In this document: positions 1 through 6,106 of the stretch, one piece after another
How the letters are laid out: every line of letters starts with the position of its first letter
Position numbering within the stretch: position 1 is the first letter of the stretch
Assembly (NCBI GenBank): GCA_012842725.1
Contig: DUSG01000068.1
Span: 1-6,807 of the forward strand
Length of the DNA: 6,807 bases
Direction of reading: 5' to 3'
Source: Clostridiales bacterium
GTDB taxonomy: Bacteria > Bacillota > Clostridia > Lutisporales > Lutisporaceae
The notes under the pieces: generated by a model
Told to the model about the DNA's origin: nothing
Seen by the model: only the letters and a program-made list of their open reading frames with translations
Database searches by the model: none
Made by a program: the position numbers and the translations under genes

Positions 1-57
1 ATATGTAAATCTATCTGTATCATGTAATATTCTCTGAATTTTGGGCTTATTACATTT

Positions 58-2187
58 CTATTCTTCCACATAGCCTATGCTTGTGTCGATGCTAACTGTA
101 TTAGTAACGCTATCCCAAGTAACACCTATGTCAAAGGCTTTAGCTATGTCTCTCAGTTTGAAATAGTTGTTGCCGTTTATGGTATAGGCCGTCAGGGATA
201 TTTCTTTCCCGTCTTTATAAATCTTTGAAGCAGTGGGAGTTGCAACTTTGGCTTTACCGTCACCTTGGGCTAACTCACCACCTACCGGAGTGTAAGGTTT
301 GTTTGAGATTAGGTTGATGGCATTTTTTGATCCATCCCAGGTGACGTCAAAGTTCTTCTCAGTATTGTTAACAGCCTGCGCCAAGTCACGAAGCTTGAAG
401 TAGTTGCTACCGTTAATGGTATAAGCTTCAAAAGAAATAGATATGCCATTAACCAGTACATTAGATGTTGTTGGTGCAGCTTTTTCTGTAACAGATGATT
501 CACTTGCAGAACTTTTGGTCTTTGCTAACGCATATGTATCATCTACCAATATATACCAGTCAGTCATGTAATCATGCATCGGCTTGCCTAATGAGAGATA
601 ATCATTACCTGCATTAGGAGCTTTTTCATCGATAAAAATGCCTACAACCGCTTTATCCTCTACAAAGTATGTAACCACGTCGAACTGGGGCTTGATGATT
701 TCCTCACCCTTATTATCTACAAACCCCCACTTGCCGTTATAATCTTGGACCCTGCCTTTGCCGTAGGTAAAAGGTTCAACTTTCTTATATTTCCCCGGAG
801 GAACCACTATATCACCATCGGCGTTGATATACCCTCTCTTTAACTGTTCTAACTTTTCCAAAAAGATGTCATCGGGCAGTCCTACCTCAAATTCTACATC
901 TTCCACAATCGCAATTAAATCACCGTTCGGTTCAAGGCCAGTCTGATATTCCACTCCGACTTCCCTGCCTAATTTTTTTTCTATTTCTCCTGCTAACTTG
1001 TAACCTTCAGGTAAAATGCTTTTACCCGTTTTTATGTTATAAAGCATTTCAACATCGCCTATATATTCACCTTCTTCAAAGACAGGCATAAAAACCTGGG
1101 CAAACCCATTGCCTACATCATCAATATGCCCATATGTCTTGAAGACTTCTTTTCCAGTTATATCAAACAAATGATCACTGCCTGATCTGTATGGATTCGT
1201 TGGGTCATATGATTCCACTTTTACAAGTCCATTTTTATATTCTGCCGGAGCAAAAGGACTGATTATATAGTCTTGAGGCAGCCTAAATACTTCTTTGCCC
1301 ATTGTGTCAATAAAACCGGAATACAAAAGATCTGCCGGCGTGCGTAAACTATTAGGCTTAAACTGGTAATAGTAGCACAGTCCTTCTGAAAATTGCCTTA
1401 AAACTCTTCCTTCTTCGTATGTAAACAGCTTTTTACCCGTCTTGTCTATCACATAGCCTTTTATATTATCCCAATCAAATACAACTATATATCCGTCCAT
1501 AGGCCAGTCCCAAAAAAGATTATGTGACGGGGTAATTAGCTCTTCTCCGAAAACATTTATAGCTGTTGCCATACCGTTATCAGTTAGATATACAGGTATT
1601 ATACCCGAAGGACCCCAAACACCTGCATGTCCCCAATCTGTCATGTATTTCTCCAGAGGAAACATCTCTTCACCTTTCTCATTAATAATGCCCCATTTAT
1701 AATCAAATGTTACAACCTCAGCGTAGCCATCAATAAAAGATGAAATATAACGGTACTTGCCGTAGGGAACCACCGTCTTGCCTTGCTTATCAAGAACAGT
1801 TGCACTATACCAATCCCGTAATACAACCACATTCCCATAATAATGGGGATATCTGACAAACTGGCTTAAATAGCCTTCAAGTTCAGCATACCCATCATGG
1901 GTATACTGTGGAGCCACTACTTCTTTACCGGTTTTGGCGTTCACAAAACCCCAGACAGGCTTCTTATAATTGCCGTAAATGCTGTACTCCCCATTGGAAA
2001 CTGCTATCATGCCGTTGATCACAGGAGAAGCTTCATGGTATCGCCCGATGTAATGCAAAGAAAACCCCTCCGGTATTTCTATGCCTGGCGGATTGTTTTG
2101 TATGGCTTGTCCGTTTACTACTGTTGGAAATGCGGATAAAATCATAATACTTACCATCACTATACTTATTATTCTTTTTACATTCAT
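58..2187 (-). CDS. Secreted WG-repeat protein with two C-terminal stalk (Cu-amine-oxidase-N-like) modules
   Basis: This 709-residue protein is predicted to be exported and to sit at or outside the cell surface. It starts with a signal peptide: MNVKR, then a hydrophobic run to about residue 20, with likely cleavage near residues 26-28 (VNG/QA). Residues about 45-510 hold degenerate WG (KWG) repeats. Clear units are VWGFVNAKTGKEV (78-90), KWGIINEKGEE (164-174), GYVIDKTGKKL (244-254), GFIDTMGKEVF (291-301), RGYINADGDIVVP (451-463) and KWGFVDNKGEEIIKPQF (486-502). A Ser/Thr/Ala-rich linker (about 556-575) leads to two stalk modules (about 576-631 and 654-701), each with AYTINGxNYFKLRD. The start is set by AAGGAGGG (2196-2203), 8 bases before ATG. 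No catalytic motif is visible. WG repeats are usually taken as binding or scaffold modules and the stalk modules as surface-display elements, so the ligand is unknown. The gene is intact and appears monocistronic. Confidence 0.9.
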   Translation of the reverse strand: MNVKRIISIVMVSIMILSAFPTVVNGQAIQNNPPGIEIPEGFSLHYIGRYHEASPVINGMIAVSNGEYSIYGNYKKPVWGFVNAKTGKEVVAPQYTHDGYAELEGYLSQFVRYPHYYGNVVVLRDWYSATVLDKQGKTVVPYGKYRYISSFIDGYAEVVTFDYKWGIINEKGEEMFPLEKYMTDWGHAGVWGPSGIIPVYLTDNGMATAINVFGEELITPSHNLFWDWPMDGYIVVFDWDNIKGYVIDKTGKKLFTYEEGRVLRQFSEGLCYYYQFKPNSLRTPADLLYSGFIDTMGKEVFRLPQDYIISPFAPAEYKNGLVKVESYDPTNPYRSGSDHLFDITGKEVFKTYGHIDDVGNGFAQVFMPVFEEGEYIGDVEMLYNIKTGKSILPEGYKLAGEIEKKLGREVGVEYQTGLEPNGDLIAIVEDVEFEVGLPDDIFLEKLEQLKRGYINADGDIVVPPGKYKKVEPFTYGKGRVQDYNGKWGFVDNKGEEIIKPQFDVVTYFVEDKAVVGIFIDEKAPNAGNDYLSLGKPMHDYMTDWYILVDDTYALAKTKSSASESSVTEKAAPTTSNVLVNGISISFEAYTINGSNYFKLRDLAQAVNNTEKNFDVTWDGSKNAINLISNKPYTPVGGELAQGDGKAKVATPTASKIYKDGKEISLTAYTINGNNYFKLRDIAKAFDIGVTWDSVTNTVSIDTSIGYVEE
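85..462 (-). repeat. Tandem duplicated stalk-domain coding modules
   Basis: The 3' end of the WG-repeat gene encodes two copies of the same module of about 50 residues (residues 576-631 and 654-701). Both contain a VNG/KDG start, then AYTING-NYFKLRD-A, then VTWD and a hydrophobic end (INLI, VSID). The repeat is visible in the DNA too: the stretch around 150-200 resembles the stretch around 388-435. The copies have diverged at many third positions, so the duplication is old and under protein-level constraint rather than recent. They are separated by a linker of about 22 residues containing PYTPVGGELAQGDGKAK. Confidence 0.75.
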
Positions 2188-2219
2188 CTTTTTTACCCTC
2201 CTTAAATTTTAGAACTACG

Positions 2220-2248
2220 ATAATACTTATCATTGGGACCTTCCGCAA
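2220..2248 (-). promoter_or_regulatory. Likely housekeeping promoter of the WG-repeat gene
   Basis: On the minus strand a -35-like TTGCGG (2243-2248) is followed, after exactly 17 bases, by TATTAT (2220-2225), a 5-of-6 match to the -10 consensus. Transcription would begin near 2213, giving a leader of about 25 bases that contains the AAGGAGGG ribosome site. The -35 matches only in its TTG part, so the call is moderate. The position just in front of the gene and the correct spacing are the main support. Confidence 0.45.
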
Positions 2249-2694
2249 AAACGCCTCATATAGTCTAAAAATGATTAAATGGGTGGTTATATAAAACTTA
2301 TGGAGAACAGCATTCCCTACAACTACACTGCCATAAAATCCATTATTACGCCAATTCCATATGATACCCGCCAGTTATCCATCCTATTTAATTTATTTTA
2401 CCAAAATAATGGGTTTATCGCCAATCACTGATCATGTATTGGAACAAGTCAAATTTATTATCAAATACTAAGCTTATTCCATCCCACTCCAACTTTTCTT
2501 ATAATACTCTTGAAATTGAAGAATATGGCACTGTATCAATGAATTTAACCCATCGTTTTATACATCTCCAGCAAAGCAGAAATCGGCATAGCGGGAAAAT
2601 ATATACCAAACCATGCCGATTTTTTCAGGATTAAAGATTTCTAGGACTCAATATAAAATAGATAGGGCTTTTCAAATTGTAATAAATAGTCAGC
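2249..2694. other. Intergenic spacer without a supportable gene
   Basis: This AT-rich stretch lies between the promoter of the WG-repeat gene and the broken solute-binding-protein gene. Every frame is cut by stops. The longest open stretch (plus strand 2434-2634, 66 codons) has no ribosome site and no recognisable motif. On the minus strand short peptide-like pieces occur, such as MPISALLEMYKTMG just after the hairpin at 2580-2622 and MDNWRVSYGIGVIMDFMAV near 2320-2380. They could be scraps of further decayed genes, but I cannot assign them. The only clear structural element is the inverted repeat listed separately. Confidence 0.5.
2580..2625 (+). terminator. 10-bp inverted repeat, possible terminator (T-run on plus strand)
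   Basis: AAATCGGCAT (2580-2589) and ATGCCGATTT (2613-2622) are perfect inverted copies separated by 23 bases. On the plus strand the right arm runs into six T residues (2620-2625), as in an intrinsic terminator. No plus-strand gene precedes it, however. Read on the minus strand it lies about 70 bases beyond the stop of the solute-binding remnant, but its tail there is the weaker TTTCTGCTTT. The long loop lowers the stability. It may be a weak bidirectional terminator or a leftover of a lost gene. Confidence 0.35.
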
Positions 2695-3410
2695 TTATTT
2701 ATTGGAAATTGCTATTTCCTTTTGAAATCTTTCAAGCCATGCAGCTTTATTGTCATTGATGTATTTCCAATCAAAGGTTTTCAATGAGTTCATTGCATCC
2801 TCGCCATATGCCAGATATGCTTTCTTTTCATCAGACATCTTTGCATTTTTGTTTGTTGGCGCTTCATTCAATTTATCAGCGACCTGACTCTGCACTTCGT
2901 CGCTTAAAAAATAATTTACATACAGTTGGGCAAGTTCCGGATTCTTGGCATTCTTGACAACATTGATTGTAGCAGCGGCAGAGAAGTCTCCCTCTTCAGG
3001 GCCATCCACTTGACATTTAATCCTGACTCAAGGAGTGAGGGTATATTCATATCCATAAATACGTCCACACCTATTTCTCCTGCAGAAAAAGCCTTTTGTA
3101 CATCAGAACTTGCGAGATACCACTGCTTTACATTATCTTTATTGGCTTTCAAAATTTCAAAACCGGGCTCTATATCAGTTGCACTGCCACCTGAAGCCTC
3201 TGCCAGGGTGATTAGGAGGTAAGGTCCGGCAGTAGAAGCCACATTTTGCAACTGAATAGACTGGGCTATAACCGTCAGGATTCTTTGCAAAATCATAAAG
3301 ATTATCGATATTTGTTACAATATCAGTATCGATTTTTTCAAAAAGTCCCTGCTCGTTTCCTATTGCTGCTGCCATAAACATAACGGCAAGAACAATTAGA
3401 CTTTGGTAAA
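2695..3410 (-). pseudogene. Decayed ABC-transporter extracellular solute-binding protein
   Basis: Three reading-frame pieces together resemble a periplasmic-type solute-binding protein of the iron/polyamine-like family, which in Gram-positives is lipid-anchored outside the membrane and feeds an ABC importer. The first piece (about 3243-3410) reads GNEQGLFEKIDTDIV and TNIDNLYDFAKNPDGYSPV. The second (about 3006-3242) reads STAGPYLLITLAEASGG, TDIEPGFEILK, QKAFSAGEIGVDVFMDMN and SGLNVKW. The third (2695-3009) reads VDGPEEGDFSAAATINVV, KNAKNPELAQLYVNYFLS and a normal-looking C-terminus ending in TAA. The frame changes near 3240, where the family normally has several tens of residues between these motifs, so an internal deletion is likely. 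It changes again at 3004-3009. The signal peptide and N-terminal part are missing, replaced by adenine-deaminase sequence. No permease or ATPase gene is nearby, so this cannot act as a transporter component. The exact ligand is unknown. Confidence 0.8.
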
Positions 3411-3435
3411 GAAACGCTCTTGGATTTGAACACAC

Positions 3436-3693
3436 ATGTGGATCTGCGGCAGCAGTCGTGGTCCCCAAAGGCAGCACAACTTCCGCAAATACGGGCGAAG
3501 TCATCATACTTCTTACAAGATACATATGGCTGCCGATAAGTCCGGGAACCGCAACATGTGCTTACCGTCAATATTATTCAAAACTTTATACTCTATTTTG
3601 GACTTCCCTATATATGCAAATTTGCCTTCCGCAATTCAGATATCAACCTCATAAATCTCATCCGAAAAAACATTTAACAACTGTGTCGCTTCA
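3436..3693 (-). pseudogene. N-terminal remnant of adenine deaminase
   Basis: Two frames together give the first part of an adenine deaminase, the amidohydrolase that converts adenine to hypoxanthine in purine salvage. Upstream frame (about 3564-3693): ATQLLNVFSDEIYEVDI, a TGA stop (3636-3638), then IAEGKFAYIGKSKIEYKVL and NNIDGKH. Downstream frame (about 3436-3552): AVPGLIGSHMYLVRSMM, then TSPVFAEVVLPLG and TTTAAADPH. Intact family members typically read VxPGxIDxHxHxESSMxTP, then FAxxVLPxGTTTxxxDPHEIANV. Here the second metal-binding His of the HxH motif has become Tyr and the following ES has become VR. The frame shifts between 3550 and 3563. The match stops at DPH (3436), so some 85-90 codons remain of an enzyme normally near 580-600 residues. 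It is non-functional. It begins about ten bases after the asnB stop and has no start codon or ribosome site of its own. Confidence 0.75.
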
Positions 3694-3702
3694 ACATATC
3701 TT

Positions 3703-5544
3703 TTACACAATCTCAATTTTATATGCTCTCATCCAGATATCGACTTGGATTAAATATGCCATAAGCTGTGGGCCTGTCATAAGCTGGCCATACCAAGGTA
3801 TTGAAATGGACTTCCCATCGGAATCGATAATCTCTTGTACCTTTTCCTTGTTAATCAACGGCACCAAGGGAGAATTAGAATCATTCAGTATCTTTTGCAG
3901 ACTCGTTTTGACTGCATTCAAATATTTAGGATTGTGGGTCTTTGGATATGGGCTTTTTTTGCGCCATACAATTTTGTCCGGCAGAATGTCTTTCATGGCC
4001 TCCCTTACAATTCCTTTTTCCCTGCCGTTGAGAGACTTAATGTTCCAAGGCATATTATAGGCATACTCTACCAATCGATGATCGCAGAAAGGAACTCTTA
4101 CCTCAAGGCCGTTGTACATACTCATCCTGTCTTTTCTATCCAGCAATGTCTGCATAAACCAATTTAAGTTCAGCATAAACATCTGTCTCATGCGGACCTC
4201 AAGTTTTCCTTCGCCAGGCAAAGTATCCGTATTGTTTACTGTATCGCTGTACTGCTGTTTTACATATTCTTCTCCATCCGTCAGCAACCCCTGTTTTAAA
4301 ATGCTCTGCCTTAAATCCAAAGACTGGGACCAAGGGAAAGTATCTTTGAATAAGATGTCTTTGTTGTGATACCACGGATAACCACCGAATATTTCATCGG
4401 CACATTCGCCGGAAACAGCAACGGTAAACTCCTTTTTTATTTCCCTGCAAAGCAGAAGCAGTGAAGAATCCACATCCGCCATGCCAGGCAAATCACGGGC
4501 AAACACTGCATCTCCCAAATGCTTTTCCAAATCTTCATTGTCAAGCAATACTTCATGATGTTGTGATCCTATCTCATTTACCACCATCTGAATATATTCT
4601 TCATCGGAATTCGGTTGAAAAATGCTTTTTACAAAATATTGCTGATTGTCAACATAGTTAACTGAATAGGTATGAAGCCTTCCTTTGTTGTCAGATAAAT
4701 AACTTTCGGAAGCTATTTTTGAAATAATACTGGAATCAAGTCCTCCGGACAAGAAGCAGCATAATGGCACATCGGATACTAACTGACGCTTAACCGCATC
4801 GGTAATTAAAAATCGAGTCTTCTCAATGGTGGTTTTGACATCATCGGTATGTTCACTGGCCTTTAAGCTCCAATATTTACGGATTTTGCATCCCATTTTA
4901 GGCTCAAAAACCAGAAACTCTCCGGGCTTCAACTCGGTGACGCCCTTGATAACTCCTTTACCGCTCGTTCTGCCCGGCCCCAAAAGGAAAACTTCCTTTA
5001 GACCATCATTATCAATCCTAGGCTTAACTAAGGGGTTTGCCAGTAATGCTTTTAACTCGGAGCCAAAAATAATGCCATCAGGATAACTGTATACAAATAG
5101 CGGCTTTACCCCCATTCTGTCGCGAACCAAAAACAGAGTTCGGCTTGTGTCATTCCAAACCCCGAAAGCATAAATACCATTCAACCTTTCAACGCATTCT
5201 TCTCCCCAATGAATAAAGGCTGTCAGCAAAACCTCGGTGTCGGAATGCCCCCGAAAGTGATATCCAAAAGCCAAAAGCTCTTTGCGAAGCTCATCTGTAT
5301 TATAAAGCTCTCCGTTATAGACAATGGTATAGCTGGTATTGCCTTTTTCTATTGTCATAGGCTGGATTCCGTTTTCAGGGTCAATGACAATGAGCCTTCG
5401 ATGCATCAGGCACACGTTTTCCTTCAGATAAATTCCTTCCGCATCAGGTCCTCTGCGCACCAGCGTACCTGTCATTTTGCTTATGATATCCTCATGTTTT
5501 CTTAAATCCTGATTATAATCAATCCAACCAGCAATTCCACACAT
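3703..5544 (-). CDS. asnB: Asparagine synthetase, glutamine-hydrolysing
   Basis: This cytosolic enzyme makes asparagine from aspartate, ATP and glutamine. It has 613 residues, close to the Bacillus AsnO-type length. The N-terminal class II glutaminase domain (about 1-215) begins MCGIAGW with the catalytic Cys2, followed by RRGPD (30-34), HRRL (48-51), YNGELYN (76-82) and GHSDTE (99-104). The synthetase domain (about 240-600) has the ATP-binding SGGLDSS (266-272), SGECADEIFGGYPWYH (378-393), and LLDRKDRMSM with GLEVRVPFCD (467-488). All key motifs are present, so it should be active. The start is fixed by MCG and by AGGAGGG (5550-5556), 5 bases from ATG. A long leader with a terminator and an RBS-proximal hairpin precedes it, hinting at regulated expression. 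No terminator follows: adenine-deaminase debris starts right after the TAA. No peptide-biosynthesis partner is adjacent, so the primary amino-acid role is most likely; a wall- or spore-related role as in some paralogues is possible. Confidence 0.97.
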   Translation of the reverse strand: MCGIAGWIDYNQDLRKHEDIISKMTGTLVRRGPDAEGIYLKENVCLMHRRLIVIDPENGIQPMTIEKGNTSYTIVYNGELYNTDELRKELLAFGYHFRGHSDTEVLLTAFIHWGEECVERLNGIYAFGVWNDTSRTLFLVRDRMGVKPLFVYSYPDGIIFGSELKALLANPLVKPRIDNDGLKEVFLLGPGRTSGKGVIKGVTELKPGEFLVFEPKMGCKIRKYWSLKASEHTDDVKTTIEKTRFLITDAVKRQLVSDVPLCCFLSGGLDSSIISKIASESYLSDNKGRLHTYSVNYVDNQQYFVKSIFQPNSDEEYIQMVVNEIGSQHHEVLLDNEDLEKHLGDAVFARDLPGMADVDSSLLLLCREIKKEFTVAVSGECADEIFGGYPWYHNKDILFKDTFPWSQSLDLRQSILKQGLLTDGEEYVKQQYSDTVNNTDTLPGEGKLEVRMRQMFMLNLNWFMQTLLDRKDRMSMYNGLEVRVPFCDHRLVEYAYNMPWNIKSLNGREKGIVREAMKDILPDKIVWRKKSPYPKTHNPKYLNAVKTSLQKILNDSNSPLVPLINKEKVQEIIDSDGKSISIPWYGQLMTGPQLMAYLIQVDIWMRAYKIEIV

Positions 5545-5558
5545 AAAAACCCTCCTAA

Positions 5559-5585
5559 AAAGGCGCTGCCTATTATGACGCCTTT
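5559..5585 (-). promoter_or_regulatory. Hairpin abutting the asnB ribosome binding site
   Basis: In the transcript, AAAGGCG (5579-5585) can pair with CGCCTTT (5559-5565) around a 13-base loop, a 7-bp stem. Two U residues later comes AGGAGGG (5550-5556), the asnB ribosome site. The right arm runs into five T residues, so the element resembles a short terminator or a translation-controlling stem. A regulatory role is inferred from position only. It could equally be a chance stem. Confidence 0.4.
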
Positions 5586-5694
5586 GCCATCGATACCTAC
5601 ATTCTATGCATCGTTTTCAAGATTGTTTCTTTGTTTTTCGCTCTTTTTTTATTTTTTAACGCAAAGTAGCAAAAAAAATTTGGTTTTTCTTCAT
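5586..5694 (-). other. AT-rich asnB leader/promoter region
   Basis: This segment lies between the terminator (5695-5743) and the asnB ribosome-site hairpin. It contains long homopolymer tracts (A8 at 5671-5678 and T-rich runs around 5643-5657) that could act as an upstream promoter element or pair with one another. A TTGAAA (minus strand, near 5615-5620) and -10-like hexamers such as TAGAAT and CATAAT are present, but none combine with a proper 16-18 base spacer and a good partner. A promoter for asnB must lie here if the terminator is efficient, but I cannot place it with confidence. Confidence 0.3.
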
Positions 5695-5743
5695 TAAAAA
5701 ACCCTTAACTATATTTTCATAAATTGTAATTATAGTTAAGGGT
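5695..5743 (-). terminator. Strong intrinsic terminator upstream of asnB
   Basis: ACCCTTAACTATA (5701-5713) and TATAGTTAAGGGT (5731-5743) form a perfect 13-bp stem around a 17-base loop. On the minus strand the stem ends in GGGT and is followed directly by a T-run (TTTTTT, 5696-5701), the classical Rho-independent layout. It is about 150 bases in front of the asnB start and about 360 bases behind the idi stop. It can end transcription coming from idi or from the structured region, or act as an attenuator for asnB. I see no T-box consensus next to it. Confidence 0.75.
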
Positions 5744-5745
5744 AA

Positions 5746-5934
5746 GAATCAGTATTATTCCGATTCAAATTGAGCAACATCCAGCTTGAAACTTTTTAAA
5801 TCCTTATGGCTTAGTACTCTTGTGCAAATACAGGACAAAGTTTAAGCTCAATAATTACCAAATTGGGGCTTACTGCTTAAAAATAACTTTTTTACTGTGC
5901 AAGTCTAATTACATACCATTAAGATTGCTCAATT
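5746..5934 (-). ncRNA. Candidate structured RNA or leader with nested stems, before the terminator
   Basis: On the minus strand an outer pair AATTGAGCAA (5925-5934) with TTGCTCAATT (5768-5777) encloses an inner pair AGCTTAAACTTT (5837-5848) with AAAGTTTCAAGCT (5783-5795). The inner pair is 12 bp with one bulged base. A small GAATC/GATTC hairpin (5746-5750, 5762-5766) follows, then the intrinsic terminator. The order, nested stems and then a terminator, is what a small RNA of about 240 bases or a leader attenuator would show. It matches no riboswitch or T-box that I recognise, and AT-rich DNA can produce such pairings by chance. A competing reading is that 5755-5841 encodes the tail of a lost protein (RVLSHKDLKSFKLDVAQF, then ESE and a stop). 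Confidence 0.3.
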
Positions 5935-5947
5935 AACTTATTAAAAA

Positions 5948-6088
5948 TTATTGTAGTTTCCTGTATTTCTCAAAGGCTTTTTCTGCATCAATATGAACAT
6001 CCTTGAAAAAAATAATAAACCAAATAACAATCGCTACAATTGCACAATACTTTAGATAGACCTGCAAGCAGAACCGGAACCTTGCCAA
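5948..6088 (-). CDS. Possible small single-pass membrane protein, or C-terminal gene remnant
   Basis: If read from a TTG codon (6086-6088) this gives 46 residues. A basic N-terminus (LARFRFCLQVYLKY) is followed by a hydrophobic segment CAIVAIVIWFIIFF (residues 15-28), then a charged tail (KDVHIDAEK...YRKLQ) and a TAA. This is the layout of a small protein with its N-terminus inside. It starts about 18 bases after the idi stop and is in the same frame as idi, behind two consecutive TAA codons, so it has no ATG. Only a weak AAGAAG lies in front of the TTG. It was not recognised as a known family. It may be a real small gene translated with idi, or the end of a decayed gene. Confidence 0.3.
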   Translation of the reverse strand: MARFRFCLQVYLKYCAIVAIVIWFIIFFKDVHIDAEKAFEKYRKLQ

Positions 6089-6106
6089 CTGCTTCTTGTC
6101 TATTTA

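Noticed and set aside
22..55. ATGTAAT (22-28) and ATTACAT (49-55), possible terminator for the WG-repeat gene
   Set aside because: The arms are only 7 AT-rich base pairs, with a 20-base loop and no T-run on the minus strand. The true terminator probably lies outside the window.
2434..2634. A 66-codon plus-strand open frame in the spacer
   Set aside because: It lacks a ribosome site and protein-like composition, and contains the hairpin at 2580-2622 within its end. It is not supportable as a gene.
2695..3525. Programmed frameshifting or a split multi-ORF gene instead of a pseudogene
   Set aside because: The pieces lack slippery sites at the junctions, the N-terminus is replaced by deaminase sequence, and one junction seems to miss several tens of residues. 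Decay explains all of this more simply.
3400..3700. Mobile-element insertion as the cause of the gene fusion
   Set aside because: No transposase sequence, terminal inverted repeats or target-site duplications are visible at the junctions.
3458..4060. A 200-codon open frame on the plus strand
   Set aside because: It overlaps the pseudogene and the asnB 3' end in antisense. It has no ribosome site and no recognisable domain, and asnB is unquestionably the coding strand.
5545..5945. T-box or other known riboswitch controlling asnB
   Set aside because: A leader with a terminator made this attractive, but no T-box consensus (AGGGUGGNACCGCG-like) or other known aptamer core could be found on the minus strand.
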